Origin: Clostridia bacterium
GTDB taxonomy: Bacteria; Bacillota; Clostridia; Oscillospirales; CAG-272
Assembly (NCBI GenBank): GCA_017466445.1
Contig: JAFTUC010000019.1
Span: forward strand, 24,001 to 76,790
Length of the DNA: 52,790 nt
Direction: 5' to 3'
The notes beneath the pieces were generated by a model. It was not told the origin of the DNA and searched no databases. It saw only the letters and a list, made by a program, of their open reading frames with translations. Of this stretch, positions 32,930 to 41,166 are shown piece by piece (position 1 is the stretch's first letter; the number at the start of each line of letters is the position of its first letter). A program made the translations under genes and the position numbers.

Positions 32930-34330
32930 ATGAAAACAATGCTTTTTTTCGATGATCACCGTCTTTTCGGCCGTGACGGACTTTCCAGACGTTACGGAGA
33001 AGTAAAGCTCGAATCATCTTTCAGCGACGGATATACGAGCACAGATCACCCTGCCGCTTGGTGCTTTAAGACGGACGACGGGACTTACAAGCTTCTTTAC
33101 ATGGCTCAAGGAACTACCTACCGACATTTGAAGCTCTTCTGCTGCGTAAGTAATGACGGTATAAATTTCACACCCGCAAATCTTGCCATAGAAGGAACGC
33201 AGTTTGATCATGAGATCCCTTTTCCGGCTCTCGATGCGCCCGGGTGCGAGATAGCCACCGTATACGAGGACAAGAACGCGAGCGATCCGTCTCTTCGTTA
33301 CCGCATGCTCTTTGCCCGCTACGACGACGCGAAGCTGAGATGCGAGGGCAACATATACTCCTCAGCCGATCTCATAAATTGGACTCTCTGTGAAGGCTCG
33401 TGGAGCGACGGAACAGAGCCTATCGCAAGCCTTTTCTACAACGAATACACAAAAAAATACACCTCCGTCCTTCGTCCCTTCTGGGGAATAAGACGTATAG
33501 GATACAAGACCTCCGAAAACATGTCCGATTTCGGAGAATTCAAAAACTGCCTGATCTCGGATGCGTGTGATGCACCGCTTGACGAGCTTTACGGAATGTA
33601 CGCCTTTGAATACGACGGAATGTTCATAGGCGCCATCCAGATCTACAGCGATCTTCACGGCGAATACAACGCAAAATTCCACAACGGAAGTATTTACACT
33701 CAGCTTGCTTATTCTTACGACGGCGAATACTGGATGAGAAGCCTGCGCACTCCCTTCATAAGCGGAAAAGACAGAAATCCCTCGCGTCCTCTTGCGTGGA
33801 CGTCCGGATCGATACGGCTTGACGACGGCGACCTTCTGATATACGGAACCTCCTCCGAGTACGAGCACGGCCCCGCATTCAGAATCTTAGGCACAGGACG
33901 CTTGGACGTTTACAGGGTAAGAAAAGACGGATTTGTAGCACTTTGCACCGAAAAAGGTGAAAGCGGATCTCTTATCCTGCGTGAGCAGCTTTGGAAGAGC
34001 GGCGAGATGCATCTGAATCTCAAAGCGGCAAAGGCTACCGTTGCCGTACGCTGCACAGATCACGATCCCGGAAACTGTCTTTCAATTTCCGAGCCGATAG
34101 AAGGATTTACGCACGAGGACTGCGTTCCCTTTTCCGGCGACAGCAAGGACTGGATCCCCACATGGAACGGCGAACGATCTATGAAGGATCTTGTGGGAAG
34201 GACTATCGTTATCGAGATACGAATCACCGATGGAGAAATCTACTCTATGCGCGGAGATTTTATCGATCTTTACAACACCGAGGCTGTTCGCTACCGTATA
34301 CTCGGCAAACTCCCGAACGACAGATCATAA
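32930..34330 (+). CDS. GH32/GH43-like beta-propeller protein with C-terminal beta-sandwich
   Basis: 466 residues. About 1-345 shows five propeller-like repeats with internal SSADLINW, YKTSENMSDFGEF, YSYDGEYWMRS and GSIRLDDGDLLIYG, as in GH32/43/68 superfamily proteins. The last 120 residues (GSLILREQLWKSGEMHLNLK...) resemble the beta-sandwich of GH32-type enzymes. Possible catalytic acids (FFDDHRLFG near residue 6, DAPGCEIATVYED) cannot be fixed. No signal peptide. ATG at 32930 has AGAGGATA upstream. Monocistronic between its own promoter and a terminator. Confidence 0.75.
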   Translation: MKTMLFFDDHRLFGRDGLSRRYGEVKLESSFSDGYTSTDHPAAWCFKTDDGTYKLLYMAQGTTYRHLKLFCCVSNDGINFTPANLAIEGTQFDHEIPFPALDAPGCEIATVYEDKNASDPSLRYRMLFARYDDAKLRCEGNIYSSADLINWTLCEGSWSDGTEPIASLFYNEYTKKYTSVLRPFWGIRRIGYKTSENMSDFGEFKNCLISDACDAPLDELYGMYAFEYDGMFIGAIQIYSDLHGEYNAKFHNGSIYTQLAYSYDGEYWMRSLRTPFISGKDRNPSRPLAWTSGSIRLDDGDLLIYGTSSEYEHGPAFRILGTGRLDVYRVRKDGFVALCTEKGESGSLILREQLWKSGEMHLNLKAAKATVAVRCTDHDPGNCLSISEPIEGFTHEDCVPFSGDSKDWIPTWNGERSMKDLVGRTIVIEIRITDGEIYSMRGDFIDLYNTEAVRYRILGKLPNDRS

Positions 34331-34402
34331 TATGAAATTTCCGCACGGTCGGCGTTTTTCTATATTTATCCATTTTCATTACCCTTCCAATTACAACAAA
34401 AA

Positions 34403-34430
34403 TCGGCAGAGAAAGCAAATTCTCTGCCGA
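34403..34430. terminator. Terminator after the propeller gene
   Basis: TCGGCAGAGA / TCTCTGCCGA, a 10-bp stem with an 8-base loop, flanked by AAAAA before and ATCTTT after. Confidence 0.85.
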
Positions 34431-34511
34431 ATCTTTATGTCCGTTATTTCTCCGCTAAGATCGCGCAGAAGATCCCGGTATTTTATTTTTAATTTATCAG
34501 ACAAGGCTCTT

Positions 34512-34600
34512 TCCGTCTCCGTCCTTAACGAGACCGCAGTCGAGCATTGCTTGCCATGTGGTGGGATGATAAGGATGGTAAAATCGGAAACGAAATGGGT
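34512..34600 (-). pseudogene. Possible 3' relic of another gene
   Basis: Next to the aldolase relic one minus-strand frame reads YHPTTWQAMLDCGLVKDGDG and then KSLV before a stop, which has the look of a real C-terminus. It carries no start and cannot be assigned. If real, a deletion joined the 5' third of the aldolase gene to the 3' end of another gene. Confidence 0.3.
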
Positions 34601-34611
34601 ATAGGAGCAAA

Positions 34612-34789
34612 CATATTTTCCGCTGCTTTCCCGTCACTCACCTTGCCGTTTGCGCTATACGTGATCTCCGGCAATCGAACGCTGCCGTCATACATAGCCT
34701 GTGCCGGAGGAATCAGCTTTTTTCTTTGTTGCCCATACGATAACGATCAGCCTTTCGTTTTTTATTTGATCAATGATCTCTTGACTCAT
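34612..34789 (-). pseudogene. Frameshifted, truncated KDPG / 2-dehydro-3-deoxy-phosphogalactonate aldolase
   Basis: ATG at 34789 (RBS AAGGAAT, three bases after the SDR stop) opens MSQEIIDQIKNERLIVIV, the normal start of Eda/DgoA-type class I aldolases. At a run of six A the frame breaks. With one A removed it continues KKKLIPPAQAMYDGSVRLPE and then ITYSANGKVSDGKAAENM, as in the family. Homology then stops after about 60 residues of roughly 210, so the Schiff-base Lys domain is gone. It was the last gene of the leftward galactonate-type operon. Confidence 0.8.
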
Positions 34790-34792
34790 ATT

Positions 34793-35575
34793 TTATTCCT
34801 TCCAAAGCTCTCTGCTAATATTTGGCGTAAGTTGAGCAAGCATTCCGCCGTCCACTACGATCTCTGCGCCCGTGGTATTGCGCGACGCATCACTTCCGAG
34901 ATACCATGCCGCATTGGCAACATCCTCGAAGGTAGCAATATCCTCGATCGGCGTATAGTTGGGCAGACAGTATTTTACATTGTTCACGTTCTGCTCCCAA
35001 CGTACCGTCTTTATCATACCCGGGAGAACACAGTTGGAGCGTATGCCGTATTTTCCCCAGTCTACGGCAAAAGATTTTGACATAGCGTTAATAGCGCTTT
35101 TGGAAGAGCAGTAAGCGCATCTGTTCTCGGTCACTCTTACCGAGGAGTGTGAGCCTATGAACACTATTGCTCCCTTGCCCTTTTCCTTCATCTGCTTTGC
35201 CGCTTCTCTTGCCATAAGGAAATTCCAGCCGATGTTGGTGGTATATACGCCCATAAATTCATTGATGTCAACATCAAGGCTTACTTGACCAATTCCTAAA
35301 TTGGCAGCATTCAAAACAAGGGTATCCAACAAATAACCGCTTGCTCTGATATCGTCGAAGATTGCCTTTACCTCATATTCGTCAAGTGTCACCGTCTGAT
35401 ATACATATCCTTTGGCAAATACACCGTATTTTTCGCATAATTTTGCCGCTGCCGAATCTGCTTTTTCTTTTTCGCGACTGCCTATAAACAGGTCGTACCC
35501 TTCTTTTGCGAAGCGCTCCGCAATGGCAAATCCGGTTCCGTCATGTGCCCCTGTTACAAAGACCGATTTTTTCAT
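34793..35575 (-). CDS. Short-chain dehydrogenase/reductase
   Basis: 260 residues, classical SDR. VTGAHDGTGFAIAERF is the NAD(P) loop, LVLNAANLG the NNAG-like motif, IVFIGSHSS carries the catalytic Ser, and YCSSKSAINAM is the YxxxK active site. GSREKEK after strand two, without a clear Asp, slightly favours NADP. In this operon it could oxidise galactose to galactonolactone or act on a keto-acid. 21 bases after the dehydratase gene, RBS AAGGAGA. Confidence 0.93.
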   Translation of the reverse strand: MKKSVFVTGAHDGTGFAIAERFAKEGYDLFIGSREKEKADSAAAKLCEKYGVFAKGYVYQTVTLDEYEVKAIFDDIRASGYLLDTLVLNAANLGIGQVSLDVDINEFMGVYTTNIGWNFLMAREAAKQMKEKGKGAIVFIGSHSSVRVTENRCAYCSSKSAINAMSKSFAVDWGKYGIRSNCVLPGMIKTVRWEQNVNNVKYCLPNYTPIEDIATFEDVANAAWYLGSDASRNTTGAEIVVDGGMLAQLTPNISRELWKE

Positions 35576-35596
35576 ATGTACCTATCTCCTTTTCAG

Positions 35597-36748
35597 TTAC
35601 CAATCCGCAACGCTGCCGTCCTCAAAATACTGACGGGGAGTTGTCCATTTACCGTTGTATATCTTTTCCTTGATTGCTTTTTCGTCAAGTTCAACACCAA
35701 GCCCCGGCTTTGTGGGAACATCGATATAGCCATCCTTGATGATAAACGGTTCCTTGATATATCCTACTCCCAAATCCCCTTTATCAGGATTACCCGGATG
35801 CTCTTGCACAAGGAAGTTTGGTGAGCATGCGTCAACCTGCAAGCAGGAAGCCAGGGAGATCGGTCCCAAAGGATTGTGAGGGGCAATGGAACCAAAATAA
35901 AGTTCCATCATAGTGGCTATCTTTCGTCCCTCAAAGATTCCTCCGCAGTGGCAGATGTCGGGCTGCACGATACTTACAGCCTGCTTTTCGATCAACTCTC
36001 TATACTGCCATTTTCCGAAAAGTCGCTCTCCCGCGGCAATCGGGATTGTTGTAGAGCGAGCGATGTTTGCCATGCAGTCTACGTTTTCGGGCAGACAGGG
36101 CTCTTCAATAAAAAACGGCATATAAGGCTTTAATTCCTCGGCAAGTCTGAGTGCCATTGCAGGACTTACTCTGCCGTGAAAATCAATAGCAAGGTCAACG
36201 TCCCAACCGATATGCTCTCTTATGCGAGCAAATCGCTCGACGTGCGCTTTGGTATTTGCAGGGGAATCCACCTGCTTGATAGGCGGAATGATAGAATACT
36301 TTAGCGCCGTATATCCGTCGGCAAGACGCTGATCTGCAATATCAAGCATTTCCTCGACCGAAAACTCGCCTACAACAGCAGTGCGCTTGATATGAGTGTA
36401 CATTCTGATCCTGTCACGGCATTTGCCGCCGAGCATTTCATATACCGGACAGTTGTAATATTTCCCCTTAATATCCCACATTGCTTGCTCGATACCGCTT
36501 ATGGCGGACAACATAAGCGGACCGCCGCGATAAAATCCACCTCGGTATAGTGCCTGCATATGATGCTCGATCATCATGGGGTCTTTGCCGATAAGATATT
36601 CCTCAAATTCCTTGAGAACAGCCTCCACCGCAGTACAATGCCCTTCAAGAACGGGCTCTCCAAGACCGTATATATCGGTATCGGTGTGCATCTTCAAAAA
36701 CATCCAACGGGGTCTTACTTTAATTACTTCAAGCTTCGTTATTTTCAT
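35597..36748 (-). CDS. dgoD: D-galactonate dehydratase-like enolase-superfamily enzyme
   Basis: 383 residues, matching DgoD over its whole length in my memory: KITKLEVIKVRPRWMFLKM, AALYRGGFYRGGPLMLSAI-type segment, DLAIDFHGRVSPAMA (metal Asp and catalytic His), PFFIEEPCLPENV and PIAAGERLF (metal Glu residues), APHNPLGPISLASCLQ (catalytic His), and the end WTTPRQYFEDGSVADW. It dehydrates galactonate to 2-dehydro-3-deoxygalactonate; other aldonates are possible. ATG overlaps the upstream stop by 4 bases. Confidence 0.9.
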   Translation of the reverse strand: MKITKLEVIKVRPRWMFLKMHTDTDIYGLGEPVLEGHCTAVEAVLKEFEEYLIGKDPMMIEHHMQALYRGGFYRGGPLMLSAISGIEQAMWDIKGKYYNCPVYEMLGGKCRDRIRMYTHIKRTAVVGEFSVEEMLDIADQRLADGYTALKYSIIPPIKQVDSPANTKAHVERFARIREHIGWDVDLAIDFHGRVSPAMALRLAEELKPYMPFFIEEPCLPENVDCMANIARSTTIPIAAGERLFGKWQYRELIEKQAVSIVQPDICHCGGIFEGRKIATMMELYFGSIAPHNPLGPISLASCLQVDACSPNFLVQEHPGNPDKGDLGVGYIKEPFIIKDGYIDVPTKPGLGVELDEKAIKEKIYNGKWTTPRQYFEDGSVADW

Positions 36749-37431
36749 ATCAGCTTTATCTCCTTGTAAAATTCGGGAACAATTTTGTTCTCATATTCAA
36801 AACAATTCATATCTTTTTCGTCAAACAAACCGCAGTGCATAGGCACGGCAAATGCTCCTATTCTTTCGCAAAAACGCTTTGCGTCTGTCATGTTCATATT
36901 GTTGCCCACACCGTTGACGGGCAGAAATACATAGTCGATATGTTCGGGAAGATCACTAAATATCCGTTCGTTATACAGGGTGTCGCCCGTCACGTAATAG
37001 GTCTTTCCCTGTGCAGCGATCAACACGCCGATGGCACAGTTATCGGAATGCTCCGCGTATACAGCCTTAAATCGAACTCCCTTTTCTGTCCACTCTGTTC
37101 CGTGATTGAACTGAACGTAGTTGTTTTTGATTCCTCCAAATGCCTTTCGCACTTTATCCCACGCATTTCCCGAGGCCAATACGCAAACCTCGGTATTTTC
37201 CCCAAGATAGTGCTTCAAGGTGTCGGGGTCGGTGTGGTCGAGATGATCGTGTGTCAGGACGATCACATCGGGTATTATCTCGAAAAAGCTTTCGTCAACA
37301 GGCACTCTTCTCCAAAAATGTGGCTGTATCGCTTCAACGCTGTCCGAAAGATAAGGGTCGATCATGATTTTGATACCGTCCGATTCAAACAGTAGTCCCG
37401 CTTGACCGAGCCAAGTGATTTTCATACTCAT
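36745..37431 (-). CDS. Metallo-beta-lactamase-fold hydrolase, UlaG-like lactonase candidate
   Basis: 228 residues. ITWLGQAGLLFESDGIKIMIDPYLSD is the N-terminal beta-beta unit, VLTHDHLDHTDPD is the HxHxDH metal site, and VTGDTLYNE (Asp) and VPMHCGLFD (His) complete the ligands. The closest family by pattern is UlaG/YtnP-like L-ascorbate-6-phosphate lactonase relatives. In this operon a sugar lactone, such as galactonolactone, is the natural substrate guess. GGAGG precedes the start, and ATGA overlaps join it to both neighbours. Confidence 0.85.
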   Translation of the reverse strand: MSMKITWLGQAGLLFESDGIKIMIDPYLSDSVEAIQPHFWRRVPVDESFFEIIPDVIVLTHDHLDHTDPDTLKHYLGENTEVCVLASGNAWDKVRKAFGGIKNNYVQFNHGTEWTEKGVRFKAVYAEHSDNCAIGVLIAAQGKTYYVTGDTLYNERIFSDLPEHIDYVFLPVNGVGNNMNMTDAKRFCERIGAFAVPMHCGLFDEKDMNCFEYENKIVPEFYKEIKLI

Positions 37432-38354
37432 AGTTCCTCCAAAAATATTCTTGAACGGTAGATCTTGCTCTCTCCTGCATTTAAAAAGTCAAATCCGCCT
37501 TCTTCTCTTGAGAAGGGCGAATTTTGACAGTTGGCAAGGCAGGTCTGTGGCTCAAGACAAATGTATCCGTCGTTACCGCCGTTGTATATAAGACGAAAAC
37601 CGTATTTTTTATCGTTTTCATAAACCATACTTAATCCGATTTTCACATCTGTAAGCGTCATTTTACCTTGCCCTCTGTAGTGGCGGCTTGTCTTTTCCTC
37701 AAAGGGCTTGTATGTACCCTCAGATAATGAAGCCGACGTAGCATCGAATTCGGGCTTTATGCCGGTAGGAAGGTAATTTATCTCCATACTACGCTCATAT
37801 TCCTCGGATATATCGGCAAAAACGCGAATATCTTCAGGGCGGCTGTTATTGGTAAAAAGAGTATTGAACGTTGTGTGAAATCCGAGAAACAGTGGCATAC
37901 TGTACTTTGACATATTGGTGACCGTTACCGTGTGGTAAAAGCTATCGTCTTTAAATTCGTATTCCATCACGATCTCAAACTCGTGTGGAAAAGTGAGATA
38001 CGGTGATTCTGACGTTGCAACGTAGCGGCATTTAATCTTGTTTTTACAAATCCCGATTGGTTCAAATTTCGTTTTGTGAAGTTCACCATGAAGATGACAA
38101 CCTGTGGAAGGCTCATTTACCGGAAATACATACCGTCTGCCTTCAAACTCAAACATGCCGTTTTCGATTCGGTTGACAGGGAATAGGATCGGCATTCCGT
38201 AAAGATACGGATTGTCAAGCTTTATATTTTCGGGAGGCTCGCGGAGCAACGCCGCGTGATATTTTTTATTCCGCAGGGAAATGCAGTTTGCCCCATGGAG
38301 CAGATCGATGACAGCACTCCAATCATCACTTGCAAGATTGATCGATCGTTTCAT
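37428..38354 (-). CDS. Aldose 1-epimerase family protein (GalM-like)
   Basis: 308 residues of the galactose mutarotase beta-supersandwich. YGMPILFPVNRIENGMFEFEG gives the N-R region, STGCHLHGELHKTKFE carries the first catalytic His, LFLGFHTTFNTLF the second His region, and ICLEPQTCLANCQNSP the catalytic Glu. ATG at 38354 was chosen for AGGCG upstream; it overlaps the GH5-like gene by 29 bases. It supplies the correct anomer to the sugar oxidation steps downstream. Confidence 0.88.
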   Translation of the reverse strand: MKRSINLASDDWSAVIDLLHGANCISLRNKKYHAALLREPPENIKLDNPYLYGMPILFPVNRIENGMFEFEGRRYVFPVNEPSTGCHLHGELHKTKFEPIGICKNKIKCRYVATSESPYLTFPHEFEIVMEYEFKDDSFYHTVTVTNMSKYSMPLFLGFHTTFNTLFTNNSRPEDIRVFADISEEYERSMEINYLPTGIKPEFDATSASLSEGTYKPFEEKTSRHYRGQGKMTLTDVKIGLSMVYENDKKYGFRLIYNGGNDGYICLEPQTCLANCQNSPFSREEGGFDFLNAGESKIYRSRIFLEEL

Positions 38355-39447
38355 TTTTTGACGCCTCATATTCTGCATCTGCCAATTCGCAAAATTCCTT
38401 GATCAACTTGATCTCTTTAGGATCATAGGGGCGATGGTTGGGACGGTATAGATCATGGAACCATTTGGTGAAATCCACATCAGTGGCAGTGCCTTTCTCA
38501 TACTGCTGCCAAGTTCCTTCCCATGGCTCGTAGGTCTGATATTTTCCCGCAACAAAGCCCCAATTATAACAACCGATCTTCTCTAAATAGAAGAGAGGGA
38601 ACAGGGAGAATACGTCATTGTGTAAGCAACGTCCAAGCCACTCGGTGTTCAAAATCGGACGACCTTCCTTTTTCAGGCGCTTGATGATCTTTATGTGCTC
38701 GTTATATTCTCCGTAAAAGTGATAGGATACGATATCCGAGTTGTCAAGCGTATATTGTTCTATCTCATTTAACGGAATATTTTCATTGCCTTTTATTTTA
38801 AATAATCCTACGGTCAAGGGCTGTGACGGATCTATCTCGCGCACGATCTCAAAAATTCTTTTTAGGTTAGGCAGCGTAATATCCTGTCTGCGGCTGTTTC
38901 CGGGTTCATTGTAAACATCCCAGGTGCAGATGCGCTTATCGTTTTTGTACTTTGTAACGATCTCCGTGACCATTTTGAAATAATCCTCGCGAGTGATCGG
39001 ATCGTCAAGGTAAAAGTGAGGTGCGGGTTCGGCGTGAGAACCGTGTTGCGAGTGCTTTTTGCCTCCGTGATAACCCCAATCATATGTCTGCTCACCGATA
39101 TATGGTTCTTTCCAAAGCTCGGTTTTGGGTGGCATACAGTCGTTGGCGAGAACGATCATACAGGAAATGCCGTATTTCGCGCAAAGTGAGAGATAACGGT
39201 CAAAGCGCTCCATAAAGCCATCGTGTTCTTCTTTCCAAACTACGTATTCGAGGATCAGACGAACGGTATTAAAGCCGGTTTCCTGCATGAGCTTTAATTC
39301 TTCCTCGGTCGTTTTGAAGCGTTCTTCAAACCCAAACTCCTGCCATTGATCCACACGGTTTGCACAGTCTGCGCTCATGTAATTACAGCCTCTGAACCAA
39401 GGACGGCTATTGTACCATTCCCATGCCTTTTCTTTGCTCCATCTCAT
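38326..39447 (-). CDS. Clan GH-A glycoside hydrolase, GH5-like
   Basis: 373 residues, single TIM barrel without signal peptide. FRGCNYMSADCANRVDQW and TGFNTVRLILEYVVWKEEHD mark strands one and two. TWDVYNEPGNS holds the acid/base Glu after strand four, DIVSYHFYGEY lies at strand six, and ILNTEWLGR holds the nucleophile Glu at strand seven. It could be a beta-galactosidase, mannanase or glucosidase acting inside the cell. ATG at 39447 is nine bases after GGAGG. First gene of the AraC-linked operon. Confidence 0.87.
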   Translation of the reverse strand: MRWSKEKAWEWYNSRPWFRGCNYMSADCANRVDQWQEFGFEERFKTTEEELKLMQETGFNTVRLILEYVVWKEEHDGFMERFDRYLSLCAKYGISCMIVLANDCMPPKTELWKEPYIGEQTYDWGYHGGKKHSQHGSHAEPAPHFYLDDPITREDYFKMVTEIVTKYKNDKRICTWDVYNEPGNSRRQDITLPNLKRIFEIVREIDPSQPLTVGLFKIKGNENIPLNEIEQYTLDNSDIVSYHFYGEYNEHIKIIKRLKKEGRPILNTEWLGRCLHNDVFSLFPLFYLEKIGCYNWGFVAGKYQTYEPWEGTWQQYEKGTATDVDFTKWFHDLYRPNHRPYDPKEIKLIKEFCELADAEYEASKNETIDQSCK

Positions 39448-39499
39448 GAAGATATCCTCCATCTTTTAATGTGAATTTTAATATACCTGCTTTACCGTA

Positions 39500-39505
39500 A
39501 TTATA
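39500..39505 (-). promoter_or_regulatory. -10 box of the galactonate-type operon, activator-dependent by look
   Basis: Minus strand TATAAT without a recognisable -35 at 16-18 bp. This suggests that it needs the AraC-type regulator encoded divergently. Confidence 0.5.
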
Positions 39506-39517
39506 ACAGATATATAG

Positions 39518-39546
39518 TTGACAAAAATGCCAAAACATGATAAAAT
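39518..39546 (+). promoter_or_regulatory. Sigma-A promoter of the third AraC gene
   Basis: TTGACA (39518-39523), 17-bp spacer, TAAAAT (39541-39546). Confidence 0.85.
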
Positions 39547-39571
39547 TATTCCAAAAGGTTAGGTGGAGCAT

Positions 39572-40348
39572 ATGAAATATCATAACGAGAACTTTAACGG
39601 AACTCTTGACTTTAGAAGCAAATTTCATAAGAATTGGTGGGTAGAGCTGCATCTTCACGAATATAGTGAGATCCTATATTGCAAAAAGGGCGAAGGGGAT
39701 ATCTTGATAAACGGACGGGATATCAGGCTTAAATCCAATGAATTTATCTGGATCCCGCCAAATTACGTTCACCAATACTCGTTTCAAAACGCAGAGCTTG
39801 TCTGCGCCGTGTTTTCTAACGATTTTATTCCCCTGTTTTTCTCCGCAACAGACGGAAAAAGGTTGGTCGTTTCAGCGATCCCCGCCGATGAATTATCCTC
39901 TGTCTTAGAGGACTTGTATTTATTAAAAAAAGATCAACGTCTGAAGGTCTGCGGAATTTTGAATCTGATTGCCGCAAAAGTAATTGATCATTCTCAATTG
40001 GAGGAAACCAACTGTATGGATGGGGTCCTGTTTCAAAAGGTTGTGACATATCTGTCCACTCATTATACAGAGGAGATCAAGCTTTGTCAGCTCGCAAAAT
40101 TATTTGGGTACAACGAAAAATATCTGTCTCACGCATTGCATTCTTTGACCGGGGTGCATTTTTCACAGCTACTGACATTCTATCGCATTGAACACGCCAA
40201 AAAGCTGCTCTCACAGCAACCGCAAAAAAGCATAACGACCGTTGCAATGGAAAGCGGTTTTTCTGCAATCAATACCTTTCACAGAGTTTTTTTAAAGCAT
40301 ATGGGAATGACTCCTCTGCAATATCAACATATGTTTAAAGAAAAATAA
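39572..40348 (+). CDS. AraC-family transcriptional regulator of the galactonate-type operon
   Basis: 258 residues. Cupin sensor domain (about 15-95): WWVELHLHEYSEILYCKKGEG, NEFIWIPPNYVHQY. C-terminal double HTH (about 160-256): IKLCQLAKLFGYNEKYLSHAL, TTVAMESGFSAINTFHRVFL, GMTPLQYQ. ATG at 39572 has AGGTGG five bases upstream. Divergent from the GH5-GalM-lactonase-DgoD-SDR operon, whose promoter lacks a -35 box, so it is probably the activator. No terminator is obvious before the island debris begins. Confidence 0.93.
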   Translation: MKYHNENFNGTLDFRSKFHKNWWVELHLHEYSEILYCKKGEGDILINGRDIRLKSNEFIWIPPNYVHQYSFQNAELVCAVFSNDFIPLFFSATDGKRLVVSAIPADELSSVLEDLYLLKKDQRLKVCGILNLIAAKVIDHSQLEETNCMDGVLFQKVVTYLSTHYTEEIKLCQLAKLFGYNEKYLSHALHSLTGVHFSQLLTFYRIEHAKKLLSQQPQKSITTVAMESGFSAINTFHRVFLKHMGMTPLQYQHMFKEK

Positions 40349-40406
40349 AGACGGAAAATATGCAAAAAAGCGCCCACGGTCGGGAGATACATCCCTTTTG
40401 TGGGTC

Positions 40407-40487
40407 TTGCCGACAATTCTCCAAATACTTGTTGCAGCCCTCCTCAAATGTGAGCGTTACACCTCGCGCCATTTTTAGCTTTTTCAC
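40407..40487 (-). pseudogene. N-terminal relic of a tyrosine recombinase / integrase
   Basis: Minus strand GTG at 40487 behind GGAGG opens KKLKMARGVTLTFEEGCNKY and then LENCRQ, the usual first residues of Clostridia phage/ICE integrases (arm-binding domain). After CRQ the frame loses similarity and stops. About 27 of some 300-400 codons survive, with no catalytic residues. Confidence 0.6.
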
Positions 40488-40529
40488 CTTGGAAATCCTC
40501 CGTTGTGATTTAATCAGAAATTTATTTAC

Positions 40530-40558
40530 TTGACAAATTAAAACTTTAGTGATATAAT
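40530..40558 (+). promoter_or_regulatory. Perfect sigma-A promoter of the orphan RNA
   Basis: TTGACA (40530-40535), 17-bp spacer, TATAAT (40553-40558), with no protein gene downstream. Confidence 0.85.
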
Positions 40559-40564
40559 AACTTC

Positions 40565-40838
40565 ACAGAGTCGTATTTGCAGAACCGATTTAGGACGTTG
40601 CATCAAGGCACTGGCATTGATGAGCTGTGAAACGTCTCTGTCAAAACTCGAATCGCCTCCCTCTAAAGGGACTAGTATCCCACAGACCTGGAGTCGATGG
40701 CAAGTTCAATGAGATATCGTTTTCTAGAGCGTATCCCTCGTTTGGTTTGGGGTGCTCAACATTGTTAACTCAGTGGGCGGTATCTCAAAAACCTCTTGAG
40801 CCCCTGTCGTAAGCAGGTAATCTTGGGAGGTCTTTTTT
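40565..40838 (+). ncRNA. Candidate structured non-coding RNA, about 275 nt
   Basis: Bounded by a consensus promoter and a terminator (ACCTCTTGAG pairing with CTTGGGAGGT, inner CCTG/CAGG, then TCTTTTTT). Inside are nested hairpins: ACAGAG/CTCTGT closing GACGTT/AACGTC and CATCAA/TTGATG; and TGAGATATCG/CGGTATCTCA closing GAGC..CCC/GGG..GCTC and CATTG/CAGTG. No coding potential was found: the only frame of note is 61 codons without a ribosome site. It does not match tmRNA, RNase P, SRP RNA or a riboswitch I know. Confidence 0.6.
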
Positions 40839-40862
40839 ATTTCAAAAATCCTCCTTAAAAAC

Positions 40863-40920
40863 AAAAAAATATTGGACACATCACGCACGAAAATACGTTT
40901 ACGATGTGTCCAATTTTTTT
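40863..40920. terminator. Hairpin with A/T flanks, bidirectional terminator type
   Basis: ATTGGACACATC / GATGTGTCCAAT, a 12-bp stem (40871-40882, 40903-40914) with AAAAAAAT before and TTTTTT after. Confidence 0.8.
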
Positions 40921-40926
40921 TATTTT

Positions 40927-40976
40927 GTAGGGGGCATTCACGAATGCCCCGCGGTCGATTCGTGAATCGACCCTAC
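40927..40976. repeat. REP-like palindromic element
   Basis: GTAGGG and CCCTAC close the element. Inside are two hairpins, GGGGCATT-CACG-AATGCCCC and TCGATTC-GT-GAATCGA, joined by CGCGG. Such clover-shaped palindromes recur in intergenic DNA of many Clostridia; only this copy was seen here. Confidence 0.7.
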
Positions 40977-40997
40977 GAAGCCTTATAAATCAAGCAA

Positions 40998-41103
40998 TTA
41001 CTTGCTTGCTTCTTCAACTGCAACTGCAACGCAAGCGGTCATACCGACCATCGGGTTGTTACCTGCGCCGATGAGTCCCATCATCTCATTGCAGTAGGCA
41101 ACT
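40998..41103 (-). pseudogene. C-terminal relic, probably of a GGGtGRT-family protein
   Basis: A minus-strand frame of about 34 codons without a start ends NEMMGLIGAGNNPMVGMTAC and then VAVAVEEASK. From memory this resembles the C-terminus of GGGtGRT proteins, which lie next to Fe-S scaffold genes; the assignment is tentative. The 5' part is replaced by an unrelated palindromic sequence at about 41104. Confidence 0.45.
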
Positions 41104-41136
41104 TTTAAAGGCTTCAGAGCGGAGAGGCTTTGCAAA

Positions 41137-41157
41137 AAGTCTTATTATATAAGACTT
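41137..41157. repeat. 9-bp inverted repeat at the junction of gene relic and small frame
   Basis: AAGTCTTAT-TAT-ATAAGACTT, immediately before AGGAGG and a small reading frame. Confidence 0.6.
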
Positions 41158-41166
41158 AGGAGGCTT

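Noticed and set aside
34191-34604. 137-codon plus-strand frame over the aldolase relic region
   Set aside because: It overlaps the end of the propeller gene and the terminator at 34403-34430 and has no ribosome site; the relic on the other strand explains the sequence better.
40594-40640. Hammerhead-ribozyme-like TTGATGA ... GTGAAAC ... GTC in the orphan RNA
   Set aside because: The invariant C of CTGATGA is replaced, stem II would be almost absent, and TTGATG pairs better with upstream CATCAA.
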